A stretch of DNA of 64,000 bases from Pseudoduganella buxea (GTDB taxonomy: Bacteria > Pseudomonadota > Gammaproteobacteria > Burkholderiales > Burkholderiaceae_D). This document shows, in pieces, positions 8,866-17,074 of this stretch (the stretch's first letter is position 1; every line of letters begins with the position of its first letter). Under the pieces are notes generated by a model. The model saw nothing but the letters and a program-made list of their open reading frames with translations. It had not been told where the DNA came from and did not search any database. The stretch covers positions 32,796 to 96,795 of the forward strand of contig NZ_WNKZ01000010.1 in the NCBI RefSeq assembly GCF_009720835.1. Reading direction: 5' to 3'. Both the position numbers and the translations under genes were made by a program.

Positions 8866-9345
8866 TGGCGATCCGTCCGAGCGGCGAGCCCGAGGCAGGG
8901 CACGCCTCATACCCAGGTGCCGGAATTGTCGCTCAGTTTAGATCGTTTTTTCTCGGAGACTTCCGGATCTGCCAGGCCGAGGCCTTTCCGAGGTGAGTAG
9001 ATTCTGTCTGGTTATCCTGCCACATAACGCGCTGCCGAATTTGCCTGGGAATGAAAAGCAGGGCGCTCTGGTCGAACCCGGAGGCGAATGGCGAACTTGC
9101 TTTCCTGTATAACTACAGCGATGCGTCGTCGATAAACCAGCTGAAAGCGCCTTCCAGCTCTGCGAACGAAGGCGAACCCGGCAAGAGCCGGGTGCGCCAC
9201 GACATCGGAAAAGCAGGATATCTTCGATGACATCGGATTGTTTTACGATGTAAGCGCCTGCACAGCTTTATCAATGACTGCCCACCGGTCGAATAAGAAT
9301 GCGGTAGTCCAGCGACTCACGAGCGTCTGAAAAATGCGTGGCGCT
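8866..9345. other. Intergenic stretch between patatin and PEP-CTERM genes
   Basis: These 480 bp contain no convincing gene. There is a T6 run at 8946-8951 without a good hairpin, and one short open frame, listed separately, that may be a remnant. A 73-codon frame on the minus strand (9012-9233) has no ribosome site or recognisable protein features. Confidence 0.5.
9051..9230 (+). pseudogene. Possible short orphan frame or gene remnant
   Basis: An ATG-initiated frame of 59 codons gives a composition-balanced peptide containing LAFLYNYSDASSINQL, and it uses G/C at most third positions. No ribosome binding site precedes the ATG, the frame upstream has poor codon use, and no family is recognised. 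It could be the tail of a decayed gene, a small protein or chance. Confidence 0.2.
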
Positions 9346-10458
9346 TCATTCCTTATTGCAATGCATGCGTCGACGCGCAGCCAGCCCCGCCAGTCCCAAA
9401 GCCATCATGGCGTAAGTGGCCGGCTCGGGGACCGGTGACAACGTCACGACAAAGCCGCTACCGGTATTGTCCATGCCGTAAAACGTCCTTCCGTCGGCCG
9501 AAACGCCAAGAGGCAATGCCAGCGTGCGACCGCCAAGGTCGACCCCTTGACTGGTGATATAGTCGGTGAAACTGAGCATGCCTTGACCTTCTATCCAGAT
9601 GGTGCCTTGCCCGGAGGCCGCGGGACCGAAGCCACGGTCGTAGCCGACAATGATATGACCGTCTGCGGAGACGCCGGTCGCGCCCTGAAAGTCCGTCGTC
9701 GCGTCCAGATCGCCCAGCCACTCCGTCTGCTGCGTGACAGTGCTGTATCGCCAGGTCTGGCCGTGGTTGCCATCCCCGACAATCCAGTTGCCGTCAGCCG
9801 ATACCGCACCTGCCTCCTGCAGTGCATTGCCCTGATCGTCCACCATATTATGCAAGGTGCCGTTCTTCCAATAGGCGCCGGTCCATTGCCCGTCTGGCTG
9901 CTCGACCCATCCGGCGATGACGGTGCCGTCATATGACACGCCGTTGGCACGTGACGAGCCCCCGAGCGAACCAAGGTCGTGCATGACGCCGGCGGGCGTC
10001 GAGGCGATGGCATGCGCAGTGCCCCCGTCGACCCAGCCTAAGCCAACCACCGTCTTCCCATCGCCGGAGATGTTCCAGCCGGAGCTGGCGGACGTATCGG
10101 AGTTGCCGCCAATGCCGCCCAGTGTCGTCCACTGGCCAGTACCGACCGAGTAATAGCCGGCGTAGCCCAGGCCGTCGCTTCCGAAGGCCGAGCCGGAGAT
10201 GCGTGAGCCGTCAGCCGACACGCTGGCCACGCCACCTTGCCATGCCCCGCCGATGGACGTGACGCCGGTGGCGGCAGTCCACATGTAATACGAGTCGTTT
10301 TGAATATAGGCGCCAATCACGCTGCCGTCTGCCGAAGAACCCGAAACCGTGATGCCGTAACCAAGATCCCACAGTTTCCCTGCCGCGTGAGCGGAAGGGA
10401 CGGTCACGCTACAAACAAAAGCAGCTGCTGCGAGAGCAAAACAAGCTGAAGTCTTCAT
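9346..10458 (-). CDS. PEP-CTERM protein with HAF-type repeats
   Basis: This 370-residue exported protein has an N-terminal signal peptide (MKTSACFALAAAAFVCSV, cleavage likely after AHA). Its body is made of repeated VSADGS-type units (SADGSVIG, VSADGSRISG, ISGDGKTVVG, VSYDGTVIAG, VSADGNWIVG, VSADGHIIVG, VSADGRTFYG), as in extracellular HAF-repeat, propeller-like proteins. The C-terminus is a textbook PEP-CTERM sorting tail: VPEPATY, a hydrophobic helix, then ARRR. Such proteins are processed by an EpsH-type exosortase and linked to exopolysaccharide production; no exosortase lies in this window. The ATG at 10458 is chosen because AAAGG lies about eight bases upstream; an earlier TTG at 10482 is less likely. 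Confidence 0.85.
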   Translation of the reverse strand: MKTSACFALAAAAFVCSVTVPSAHAAGKLWDLGYGITVSGSSADGSVIGAYIQNDSYYMWTAATGVTSIGGAWQGGVASVSADGSRISGSAFGSDGLGYAGYYSVGTGQWTTLGGIGGNSDTSASSGWNISGDGKTVVGLGWVDGGTAHAIASTPAGVMHDLGSLGGSSRANGVSYDGTVIAGWVEQPDGQWTGAYWKNGTLHNMVDDQGNALQEAGAVSADGNWIVGDGNHGQTWRYSTVTQQTEWLGDLDATTDFQGATGVSADGHIIVGYDRGFGPAASGQGTIWIEGQGMLSFTDYITSQGVDLGGRTLALPLGVSADGRTFYGMDNTGSGFVVTLSPVPEPATYAMMALGLAGLAARRRMHCNKE

Positions 10459-10532
10459 GTTTCGAGCCTTTAGGTTGATCAAACGATGGTGGGGACTGAC
10501 TCCAATTGATTTAATTGCATTATGCGAGTACG

Positions 10533-10561
10533 ACTCTAACCATCTGAAAATCCGAAGTCAA
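10533..10561 (-). promoter_or_regulatory. Candidate sigma70 promoter of the PEP-CTERM gene
   Basis: Read on the minus strand, TTGACT (10561-10556) and TAGAGT (10538-10533) are separated by 17 bp. This lies about 75 bp upstream of the preferred start codon. Confidence 0.45.
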
Positions 10562-11071
10562 CGGCGATCGAAATTGTTACAAATTCATCGCTGTCAGTGA
10601 TTAAAACTGATAGACCGGGATGCCGGTTTCCCGTCTATTCGCCCATGCGGTATTCCCGTGGCGAGCGCGCATGATCCGGTAGCGTTCGCTGGATGCCTGC
10701 CTCCGCGCGATCATATTTTGTTAAGCAGCATAAGGTGCCAGTCGGGTATCGCCGCATGGACCTTATTCGGAATATGGCGTTCAATTATTGAAGCCTGCAC
10801 CGCACACCGCGTCGCCCTGTGGTGCGGATGGCGCGATGGCTTTCACAGCACGTGCCGGAAGCACCAGGTCGCGTACATTGGATAGCATGGCCCATGTAGC
10901 CAGGAGTCGGCGCTGCACCCGCCTCAAGTGTGCTGGGATGGCAATGTTATGGGGATGTGTCTGCGCCGGCCTGCGGACAGTTCACCTGGCCGCAGGCTGA
11001 TGATGGGACGTGGATTGGCAGCGCCTGCCGGCGCCGGCACTGGCTGCGTGCTCTCGCGCGACGGGACGACG
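10562..11071. other. Gene-free stretch between PEP-CTERM and CDF genes
   Basis: About 510 bp hold no supported gene; short frames here have no ribosome site or family features. One perfect hairpin GCCTGCGG/CCGCAGGC (10969-10976 with 10990-10997) lies near the 3' side of the CDF gene and has no T-run. Confidence 0.4.
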
Positions 11072-12001
11072 CTAGTGCCCGGCGCTATCGGGGCGCCCCT
11101 GGCGCCCGGCCACTTCCGCCTGCAAGGTGACGTGCTCGATCCGGTGCTTCTCCCGCAGCATGGCGCGGATCGACGCCAGCACGTGCGGCCACTGCTGCAG
11201 GTCGCGCACTTCCACGTGGCCGATCAGGGCCGGTTCGCCCGGCGCCATGTCCCACACGTGCAGGTCGTGTACCGACACGACGCCATCGAGCGCCTCCAGG
11301 TCCTCGCCCAGGGCCATGTAGTCGATATGCTCCGGCACCCCTTCCATCAGGTGGTGGCCCGACTCGCGCAGGATGCCGTAGGTGGACTTGAGCAGCAGCA
11401 GCGACACCAGCAGCGACAGCAGCGGGTCGATCTGCATCCAGCCCGTGTAGTAGATGACGGCGCCGGCAATCAGGGCCGCCACCGAACCCAGCATGTCGCC
11501 CAGCACGTGCACCAGCGCCGCGCGCGTGTTCAGGCTGTCGCGGTCCTTCGACAATACCCACGCCACCAGCAGGTTCACCATCAGGCCGATGGCGGCGACG
11601 ATGAACACGGTGCCGCCGGCCACGGCCTGGGGCTGGGCGAAACGCTGCACGGCCTCGAACACGATCCAGCCCACCACCAGCAGCATGACGATGCCGTTGA
11701 CGAAGGCGGCCAGTGCCTCGGCGCGGCCGAAGCCGAAGGAGTAGCGCGACGACGGCGGCCGCTTGGCGATCAGCTGGGCGAACAGGGCCAGTCCCAGCGA
11801 GGCCGCGTCCGTCACCATATGGCCGGCGTCCGAGATCAGCGCGAGCGAATTGGAGATGAAGCCGGCGACCACTTCGACGCCGGCGAACAGCAAGGTCAGG
11901 CCGAGCGCGCCGGCCAGGATGGACAGGCTGCGGTCGGCGCGCTGGTGGCGGTACTGGGCATCGCCCTTCAGGTGGGCGTGCAGGTGGCTGGGTGCGTTCA
12001 T
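11072..12001 (-). CDS. Cation diffusion facilitator (CDF) heavy-metal exporter
   Basis: This 309-residue inner-membrane protein has six predicted helices. The paired metal-site motifs of Zn2+-type CDF transporters are visible: SDAGHMVTD in helix II (Asp58, His61, Asp65) and HVLGD in helix V (His165, Asp169). A His-rich N-terminus (HLHAH) and a cytoplasmic C-terminal domain with HDLHVWDM complete the family layout. CDF proteins export Zn2+, Cd2+ or Co2+ by proton exchange; the motifs resemble CzcD/ZitB-like zinc exporters. The ATG at 12001 is chosen over an upstream TTG (12037), but no strong ribosome site is visible for either. It diverges from the tRNA-Val promoter. Confidence 0.88.
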   Translation of the reverse strand: MNAPSHLHAHLKGDAQYRHQRADRSLSILAGALGLTLLFAGVEVVAGFISNSLALISDAGHMVTDAASLGLALFAQLIAKRPPSSRYSFGFGRAEALAAFVNGIVMLLVVGWIVFEAVQRFAQPQAVAGGTVFIVAAIGLMVNLLVAWVLSKDRDSLNTRAALVHVLGDMLGSVAALIAGAVIYYTGWMQIDPLLSLLVSLLLLKSTYGILRESGHHLMEGVPEHIDYMALGEDLEALDGVVSVHDLHVWDMAPGEPALIGHVEVRDLQQWPHVLASIRAMLREKHRIEHVTLQAEVAGRQGRPDSAGH

Positions 12002-12097
12002 GGTGGAATTGGTAATGGCCCAAGGCGGCCGGATCAATATAGCATCTTGCCCTGCGGGCCGTCGCCGACGTCCCTGGCAACTATTTCAGTTTGACTC

Positions 12098-12126
12098 TTG
12101 TCATTCGGCGCTTCCCTCCCTATAAT
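12098..12126 (+). promoter_or_regulatory. Sigma70 promoter of the tRNA-Val genes
   Basis: TTGTCA (12098-12103) and a perfect TATAAT (12121-12126) are spaced by 17 bp, about 10 bp before the first tRNA base. The GC-rich discriminator (GCTGGGC) is typical of stringently controlled stable-RNA promoters. Confidence 0.8.
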
Positions 12127-12136
12127 GCTGGGCATC

Positions 12137-12213
12137 GGGCGGTTAGTTCAGCTGGTTAGAATACTTGGTCGACATCCAAGGGGTCGGGGATTCGAATTCC
12201 TCACCGCCCACCA
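12137..12213 (+). tRNA. tRNA-Val (anticodon GAC), copy 1
   Basis: This 77-nt cloverleaf has a perfect acceptor stem GGGCGGT/ACCGCCC, D stem GTTC/GAAT, anticodon stem CTTGG/CCAAG with loop TCGACAT, a five-base variable loop, T stem GGGGA/TCCTC, discriminator A and an encoded CCA. The anticodon at positions 34-36 is GAC (Val). Two features are odd: position 33 is C instead of the nearly invariant U, and the 53-61 pair is A-U instead of G-C. It is identical to copy 2, 100 bp downstream. Confidence 0.9.
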
Positions 12214-12313
12214 GTTTCAGCAGTAGGCAGCAAGCAGTGCGTTGTAAAGTGTAGTGAATCCGCAGTAGTTGAGTAGTACGGCACTGGTCGTGAAACTCGC
12301 TGCCGCGGGCAAA

Positions 12314-12390
12314 GGGCGGTTAGTTCAGCTGGTTAGAATACTTGGTCGACATCCAAGGGGTCGGGGATTCGAATTCCTCACCGCCCACCA
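12314..12390 (+). tRNA. tRNA-Val (anticodon GAC), copy 2
   Basis: This is an exact 77-nt repeat of copy 1, including the C33 and A53-U61 departures and the encoded CCA. The flanking sequence differs, so only the tRNA body is duplicated. No separate promoter is obvious between the copies, which suggests one precursor transcript cut by RNase P and 3' nucleases. Confidence 0.9.
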
Positions 12391-12400
12391 GAATTCAAGG

Positions 12401-12428
12401 GGGCCGCAGCTTCGAAAGGCTGCGGTCC
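12401..12428 (+). other. Hairpin following the second tRNA
   Basis: A 10-bp stem (12401-12410 with 12419-12428, one G-U pair) closes an eight-base loop shortly after the CCA end. There is no T-run, so it may be a processing or stability element rather than a terminator. Confidence 0.4.
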
Positions 12429-12541
12429 TGTTCATCTGTAAGAGCGAGAAAGGCACACCGGTTATGACACCGCGAACTACGACCCCAGGGTTTGGTGAGT
12501 GACGCTAGTCGACCGGCTTTCTTTGGCTTTTCAATTTGAAG

Positions 12542-12569
12542 AAAAACGCGGCTAGTCCGCGTTTTTTTT
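12542..12569 (+). terminator. Rho-independent terminator between tRNA-Val and thrS
   Basis: ACGCGG/CCGCGT (12546-12551 with 12557-12562), flanked by an A-run and followed by eight T, is a strong intrinsic terminator. It ends the tRNA transcript and may also act as an attenuator ahead of thrS, whose start lies 65 bp downstream. Confidence 0.85.
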
Positions 12570-12633
12570 CGTCCGCAGTTTCCCCTATACTTCCCGTAGC
12601 AAATTAAGCGGCCCCGTGCCGATGGAGATCAAT

Positions 12634-14541
12634 ATGGTTTCAGTCCGACTTCCCGATGGATCCGTGCGCCAGTTCGACGCGCCCGTCACCGTGGCGCAGG
12701 TGGCCTCGAATATCAGCAACAGCCTGGCCAAGGCCGCGCTGGCCGGCAAGGTCGACGGCAAGGTCGTCGACACCTCCTTCCTGATCGAGCAAGATGCCGA
12801 CGTCGCCATCGTCACCGACAAGGACCCGGAAGGCCTGGACGTGATCCGTCACTCCACCGCCCACCTGCTGGCCTACGCCGTCAAGGAGCTGTTCCCCGAT
12901 GCGCAGGTGACGATCGGCCCGACCATCGAGAACGGCTTCTACTACGACTTCTCGTACAAGCGCCCGTTCACGCCGGACGACCTGGTAGCGATCGAGAAGA
13001 AAATGGCGGAGCTGGTCAAGAAGGACGAGCCCGTCACCCGCAAGGTATTGCCGCGCGACGAGGCCGTGGCCTACTTCAAGTCGATCGGCGAGCATTACAA
13101 GGCCGAGATCATCGCGTCGATTCCCGCCGGCGAAGACGTGTCGCTGTATTCGGAAGGCCAGTTCACCGACCTGTGCCGTGGCCCCCACGTGCCGTCCACG
13201 GGCAAGCTGAAGGTGTTCAAGCTGATGAAGCTGGCCGGCGCCTACTGGCGCGGCGACTCGAAGAACGAGATGCTGCAGCGGGTCTACGGCACCGCCTGGG
13301 CCAAGAAGGAAGAGCAGGAGCAATACCTGCACATGCTGGAAGAGGCGGAAAAGCGCGACCACCGCAAACTGGGCAAGCAGCTGGACTTCTTCCATTTCCA
13401 GGACGAAGCGCCGGGCCTCGTGTTCTGGCATCCGAAGGGCTGGACCATCTGGCAGCAGGTCGAGCAGTACATGCGCAAGAAATACCAGGACAACGGCTAC
13501 CAGGAAGTGAAGGCGCCGCAGATCCTCGACGCCAGCCTGTGGGGCAAGACGGGTCACTGGGACAACTACCGCGAAAACATGTTCGTGACGGAGTCGGAAA
13601 ACCGCTCGTATGCATTGAAGCCGATGAACTGCCCGGGCCATGTGCAGATCTTCAATTCCGGCATGCGTTCCTACCGCGACCTGCCGCTGCGCTACGGCGA
13701 ATTCGGCCAGTGCCACCGCAACGAGCCGTCCGGCGCGCTGCACGGCATCATGCGCGTGCGCGGCTTCACGCAGGATGACGGCCACATCTTCTGCACCCAC
13801 GAGCAGATCGAGCCGGAAGTGGTCGCCTTCCACAAGCAGGCCATGGAAGTTTATGAAGACTTCGACTTCACGAACATCGAAGTCAAGCTGGCCCTGCGTC
13901 CGGACAACCGCATCGGTTCCGACGAGGTGTGGAACGAGGCGGAAGACGCGCTGCGCCAGGCCCTGCGTGCCTGCGGCGTGACGTGGACGGAGCTGCCGGG
14001 CGAGGGCGCCTTCTACGGCCCGAAAGTGGAATACCACCTGAAGGATTCGCTGGGCCGCCCATGGCAGGTGGGCACCGTGCAGGTCGACTTCTTCATGCCC
14101 GAGCGCCTGGGCGCCGAGTATGTGGCAGACGACAACACCCGCAAGGTGCCCGTCATGCTGCACCGGGCCATCGTCGGTTCGATGGAGCGCTTCATCGGCA
14201 TCCTGATCGAGAACTACGCCGGCGCGCTGCCGATGTGGCTGGCGCCGGTGCAAGTTGCCATCCTGAATATCTCGGATGGCCAGGCGGAATATGCAACGGC
14301 GCTGGCCGCCAAGCTGCGTTCGCTTGGCTTGCGCGTCACGGCTGATTTGCGCAACGAGAAGATCACGTATAAAATACGCGAACATTCCGTCCAAAAGTTG
14401 CCTTATATCCTCGTGATCGGTGACAAGGAGCGGGATGCCAATACCGTGGCTGTGCGTGCGCGGGGCAATGTCGACCTGGGCGTAATGTCCATCGATGCCC
14501 TGGTCGAGCGACTCCAGCAGGATGTCGCCAACAAAGCCTGA
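12634..14541 (+). CDS. thrS: Threonyl-tRNA synthetase
   Basis: This 635-residue class II enzyme charges tRNA-Thr with threonine. The order is an N-terminal TGS domain ([13 protein letters not shown]), the editing/SAD domain ([16 protein letters not shown]), the catalytic core with [14 protein letters not shown] (motif 2) and MLHRAIVGS, which supply the zinc-binding Cys/His residues, and a C-terminal anticodon-binding domain ([10 protein letters not shown] to the end). The length is near the E. coli protein (642). The ATG at 12634 is preferred because GGAG lies seven bases upstream; an in-frame GTG at 12616 is the alternative. infC follows 53 bp later, as in most proteobacteria. Confidence 0.97.
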   Translation: MVSVRLPDGSVRQFDAPVTVAQVASNISNSLAKAALAGKVDGKVVDTSFLIEQDADVAIVTDKDPEGLDVIRHSTAHLLAYAVKELFPDAQVTIGPTIENGFYYDFSYKRPFTPDDLVAIEKKMAELVKKDEPVTRKVLPRDEAVAYFKSIGEHYKAEIIASIPAGEDVSLYSEGQFTDLCRGPHVPSTGKLKVFKLMKLAGAYWRGDSKNEMLQRVYGTAWAKKEEQEQYLHMLEEAEKRDHRKLGKQLDFFHFQDEAPGLVFWHPKGWTIWQQVEQYMRKKYQDNGYQEVKAPQILDASLWGKTGHWDNYRENMFVTESENRSYALKPMNCPGHVQIFNSGMRSYRDLPLRYGEFGQCHRNEPSGALHGIMRVRGFTQDDGHIFCTHEQIEPEVVAFHKQAMEVYEDFDFTNIEVKLALRPDNRIGSDEVWNEAEDALRQALRACGVTWTELPGEGAFYGPKVEYHLKDSLGRPWQVGTVQVDFFMPERLGAEYVADDNTRKVPVMLHRAIVGSMERFIGILIENYAGALPMWLAPVQVAILNISDGQAEYATALAAKLRSLGLRVTADLRNEKITYKIREHSVQKLPYILVIGDKERDANTVAVRARGNVDLGVMSIDALVERLQQDVANKA

Positions 14542-14594
14542 CGGAATTTATTCCGTAACCGGCCACACGATCTAATTTCTTAAAGGAAACTGCA

Positions 14595-15116
14595 ATAGCT
14601 ACTGACAAGTCGCATCGCATCAATGGCGAAATCACGGCACCGGAAATGCGCCTGTCCGGTGTCAACAATGAGCCGCTCGGTATCGTGAGCCTGGCCGAAG
14701 CCTTCCGTCTGGCGGAAGAGTCGAACGTCGACCTGGTCGAAATCGCCCCGACGGCGGTTCCGCCGGTTGCTCGTCTGATGGACTACGGCAAGTTCAAGTA
14801 TTCCGAGCAGAAACGGGCGCATGAAGCCAAATTGAAGCAGAAGATCATTGCTGTGAAGGAAGTAAAATTCCGTCCCGGCACTGACGACGGCGACTACAAC
14901 ATCAAGCTGCGCAATCTGATCAAGTTCCTGGAAGACGGGGACAAGACCAAGATCACCTTGCGTTTCCGTGGCCGCGAAATGGCTCACCAGGACATCGGCA
15001 TGCGAATGCTCGAGCGCCTGAAGGCCGATCTGGAAGAGCATGGCCTGGTCGAGCAGTTCCCCAAGATGGAAGGGCGCCAGATGATCATGATTATCGCGCC
15101 GAAGAAAAAGAAATAA
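14595..15116 (+). CDS. infC: Translation initiation factor IF-3, apparent AUA start codon
   Basis: IF-3 binds the 30S subunit, keeps it free of 50S and checks the start codon and initiator tRNA. The recognisable product begins [20 protein letters not shown] and ends MIIAPKKKK. The first ATG in frame (14646) would remove 17 conserved residues. Upstream, the frame is open only back to a TAA at 14556-14558 and holds no ATG, GTG or TTG. An AAAGGA ribosome site at 14582-14587 is seven bases before ATA at 14595, giving 173 residues, the usual IF-3 length. Rare start codons (AUU in E. coli) make infC self-regulating, because IF-3 rejects them; AUA would serve the same role. Confidence 0.9.
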   Translation: MATDKSHRINGEITAPEMRLSGVNNEPLGIVSLAEAFRLAEESNVDLVEIAPTAVPPVARLMDYGKFKYSEQKRAHEAKLKQKIIAVKEVKFRPGTDDGDYNIKLRNLIKFLEDGDKTKITLRFRGREMAHQDIGMRMLERLKADLEEHGLVEQFPKMEGRQMIMIIAPKKKK

Positions 15117-15143
15117 GTTATAATTGCCGGCTGCCGAACAGCT

Positions 15144-15177
15144 GGGGTCTGTCCCTTCGGGACTGACCCCGGTTTTT
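15144..15177 (+). terminator. Terminator or attenuator between infC and rpmI
   Basis: Stems GGGGTC/GACCCC (15144-15149 with 15165-15170) and GTCCC/GGGAC (15151-15155 with 15159-15163) are followed by GG and five T. It would end or attenuate the thrS-infC transcript. Confidence 0.8.
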
Positions 15178-15343
15178 CATTGTAAAGCTGAACGGCAAGA
15201 AGATTTTGCAGCGCCCAAGCGCTGCAACATGTAGTGGCCCCGCTGCCGCTGCATCAACAAGTGAAAGCAGGCACCCAAGCGCGACGTAGTGTTGCCACCT
15301 GCGATCCTGTTACTTTGGAGCTGTCCGTGAGGACAGATGTGTT
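15178..15343 (+). promoter_or_regulatory. Structured rpmI-rplT leader, candidate L20 autoregulation site
   Basis: This 166-nt leader contains a perfect 9-bp hairpin TTGCAGCGC/GCGCTGCAA (15206-15214 with 15219-15227), a longer GCAGG...CCTGC stem region, and a CTGTCC/GGACAG hairpin directly before the rpmI start. In many bacteria ribosomal protein L20 binds the rpmI leader and represses rpmI-rplT. Position and structure fit; the L20-binding fold itself was not modelled. Confidence 0.45.
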
Positions 15344-15541
15344 ATGCCAAAAATGAAGACCAAAAGCTCCGCGAAGAAGCGTTTTCGCGTGCGTCCAGGT
15401 GGTACCGTCAAATCGGGTATGGCGTTCAAGCGTCACATCCTGACCAAGAAGACCACCAAAAACAAGCGTCAACTGCGTGGTACCCGTAACATCAATGCGT
15501 CCGACGTCACCAGCGTCATGCGCATGATGCCGACCGCTTAA
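15344..15541 (+). CDS. rpmI: 50S ribosomal protein L35
   Basis: This 65-residue basic protein starts [16 protein letters not shown] and contains [18 protein letters not shown], the diagnostic L35 pattern. It is part of the 50S subunit. Its start codon lies right after a hairpin, and rplT follows after 25 bp, so the two are co-transcribed as in other bacteria. Confidence 0.97.
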   Translation: MPKMKTKSSAKKRFRVRPGGTVKSGMAFKRHILTKKTTKNKRQLRGTRNINASDVTSVMRMMPTA

Positions 15542-15566
15542 TCTCACACTCATCTAAGGAGCTACT

Positions 15567-15929
15567 ATGCCTCGAGTAAAACGTGGGGTTACTGCGCGTG
15601 CCCGTCATAAAAAAGTACTGAACCAGGCCAAGGGTTACCGTGGTCGTCGCAGCAAGGTTTACCGTATTGCCAAGCAAGCAGTCATGCGCGCTGGCCAGTA
15701 CGCCTACCGCGACCGTCGTAACAAGAAGCGCGTCTTCCGCGCACTGTGGATCACCCGTATCAACGCGGCTTCGCGCGAACACGGCCTGACCTACAGCGTC
15801 TTCATGAACGGCCTGAAGAAAGCCGCTATCGAACTGGACCGTAAAGTCCTGGCCGATATGGCCGTGATGGACAAGCCGGCGTTTGCCGCGATTGTCAACG
15901 CCGTGAAAGCAAAAATCGCTGCTGCGTAA
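15567..15929 (+). CDS. rplT: 50S ribosomal protein L20
   Basis: This is a 120-residue L20: [18 protein letters not shown] at the N-terminus and [15 protein letters not shown] in the middle. L20 binds 23S rRNA early in 50S assembly and in several bacteria represses its own operon through the rpmI leader. An AAGGAG ribosome site precedes the ATG. A double hairpin with a T-run follows before pheS. Confidence 0.97.
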   Translation: MPRVKRGVTARARHKKVLNQAKGYRGRRSKVYRIAKQAVMRAGQYAYRDRRNKKRVFRALWITRINAASREHGLTYSVFMNGLKKAAIELDRKVLADMAVMDKPAFAAIVNAVKAKIAAA

Positions 15930-15949
15930 TTAACAGCGATCGATGTGGC

Positions 15950-15971
15950 GCGCCGCTGGCGACAGCGGCGC
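15950..15971 (+). other. Strong hairpin after rplT
   Basis: A perfect 9-bp stem GCGCCGCTG/CAGCGGCGC closes a GCGA tetraloop (GNRA class). It lies just before the next terminator hairpin and may protect the rplT mRNA 3' end or take part in attenuation. Confidence 0.55.
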
Positions 15972-15977
15972 GAAGAG

Positions 15978-16011
15978 CGGGGCAGGGTTCAACGACCTGG
16001 GCCCCGTTTTT
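15978..16011 (+). terminator. Terminator or attenuator before pheS
   Basis: CGGGGC/GCCCCG (15978-15983 with 16001-16006), extended inward by AGG/CCT, is followed by five T, 27 bp before the pheS start. No Phe-rich leader peptide is visible upstream, so E. coli-style pheL attenuation is not supported. Confidence 0.7.
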
Positions 16012-16037
16012 AATTTCCAGCATAGGAAAACAGTCGG

Positions 16038-17054
16038 ATGAACTCCCTCGAACAACTCACTACCGCGGCCCAGGCTGACTTCCTCGCCGCCGCGGACGCT
16101 GCCGCCCTCGAAAACGCCAAGGCCCGCTACCTGGGCAAGACGGGCCAGATCACCGAATTGATGAAGGGCCTCGGCAAGCTCGAGCCCGAGGAAAAGAAAG
16201 CCCAGGGTGCGCTGATCAACGCCGCCAAGCAGCAGATCGAAGCCGCGCTGACCGCGCGCCGTGATGCGCTGGCCGACGCGCAACTGCAGCTGCGCCTGAA
16301 CGCGGAAGCCATCGACGTGACCCTGCCGGGCCGTGGCCGTGCCCCCGGCGGCATCCACCCCGTCATGCGTACGTGGGAGCGGGTCGAGGCGATCTTCCGC
16401 TCGATCGGTTTCGACGTGGCCGCCGGCCCCGAGATCGAAACCGACTGGACCAATTTCACCGCACTGAACAGCCCGGAGAACCATCCGGCCCGTTCAATGC
16501 AGGACACCTTCTATATCGACGGCAACGACAGCACGGGCAAGCCCCTGCTGCTGCGTACCCACACGAGCCCGATGCAGGTGCGCTATGCGCGCAGCCACCA
16601 GCCGCCCATCAAGGTGATCGCGCCGGGCCGCACCTACCGCGTCGACAGCGATGCCACCCACTCGCCGATGTTCCACCAGGTCGAGGGCCTGTGGATTGCC
16701 AAGGACATCAGTTTCGCCGACCTGAAGGGCGTCTACCTGAACTTCGTCAAGGCCTTCTTCGAGACGGACGATCTGCAGGTGCGCTTCCGCCCGTCCTATT
16801 TCCCGTTCACCGAGCCGTCGGCGGAAATCGACATCGCCTTCGGTTCCGGTCCCCTGAAGGGGCGCTGGCTGGAGGTGTCGGGCTCCGGCCAGGTGCACCC
16901 CACCGTGGTGCGCAACTTCGGCCTCGATCCGGAAGAATACATCGGCTTCGCGTTCGGCTCCGGCCTGGAGCGCCTGACGATGCTGCGCTACGGGGTCAAT
17001 GACCTGCGCCTGTTCTACGAAGGCGACCTGCGTTTCCTGAAACAGTTCAACTAA
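16038..17054 (+). CDS. pheS: Phenylalanyl-tRNA synthetase alpha subunit
   Basis: This 338-residue catalytic subunit belongs to the alpha2beta2 PheRS complex that charges tRNA-Phe. An N-terminal coiled-coil (residues 1-90) binds tRNA. The class II core includes [19 protein letters not shown], motif 2 around [22 protein letters not shown], and motif 3 near [18 protein letters not shown]. Length is close to E. coli PheS (327). pheT starts 20 bp after its stop, so both subunits come from one transcript. Confidence 0.97.
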   Translation: MNSLEQLTTAAQADFLAAADAAALENAKARYLGKTGQITELMKGLGKLEPEEKKAQGALINAAKQQIEAALTARRDALADAQLQLRLNAEAIDVTLPGRGRAPGGIHPVMRTWERVEAIFRSIGFDVAAGPEIETDWTNFTALNSPENHPARSMQDTFYIDGNDSTGKPLLLRTHTSPMQVRYARSHQPPIKVIAPGRTYRVDSDATHSPMFHQVEGLWIAKDISFADLKGVYLNFVKAFFETDDLQVRFRPSYFPFTEPSAEIDIAFGSGPLKGRWLEVSGSGQVHPTVVRNFGLDPEEYIGFAFGSGLERLTMLRYGVNDLRLFYEGDLRFLKQFN

Positions 17055-17074
17055 AAGAATAACGAAGGCTGAAT

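Noticed and set aside
10658..10885. A 75-codon plus-strand frame between the PEP-CTERM and CDF genes
   Set aside because: No ribosome site, Trp/Cys-rich composition unlike real genes, and no recognised motif.
10969..10997. Hairpin downstream of the CDF gene as a terminator
   Set aside because: The stem is perfect but it lies about 75 bp from the stop and has no T-run on the transcribed strand.
12269..12502. A 77-codon frame spanning the second tRNA-Val
   Set aside because: It translates straight through a structured tRNA gene and lacks a ribosome site.
15930..16037. A Phe-rich pheL-type leader peptide before pheS
   Set aside because: No start codon followed by clustered Phe codons occurs in the gap.
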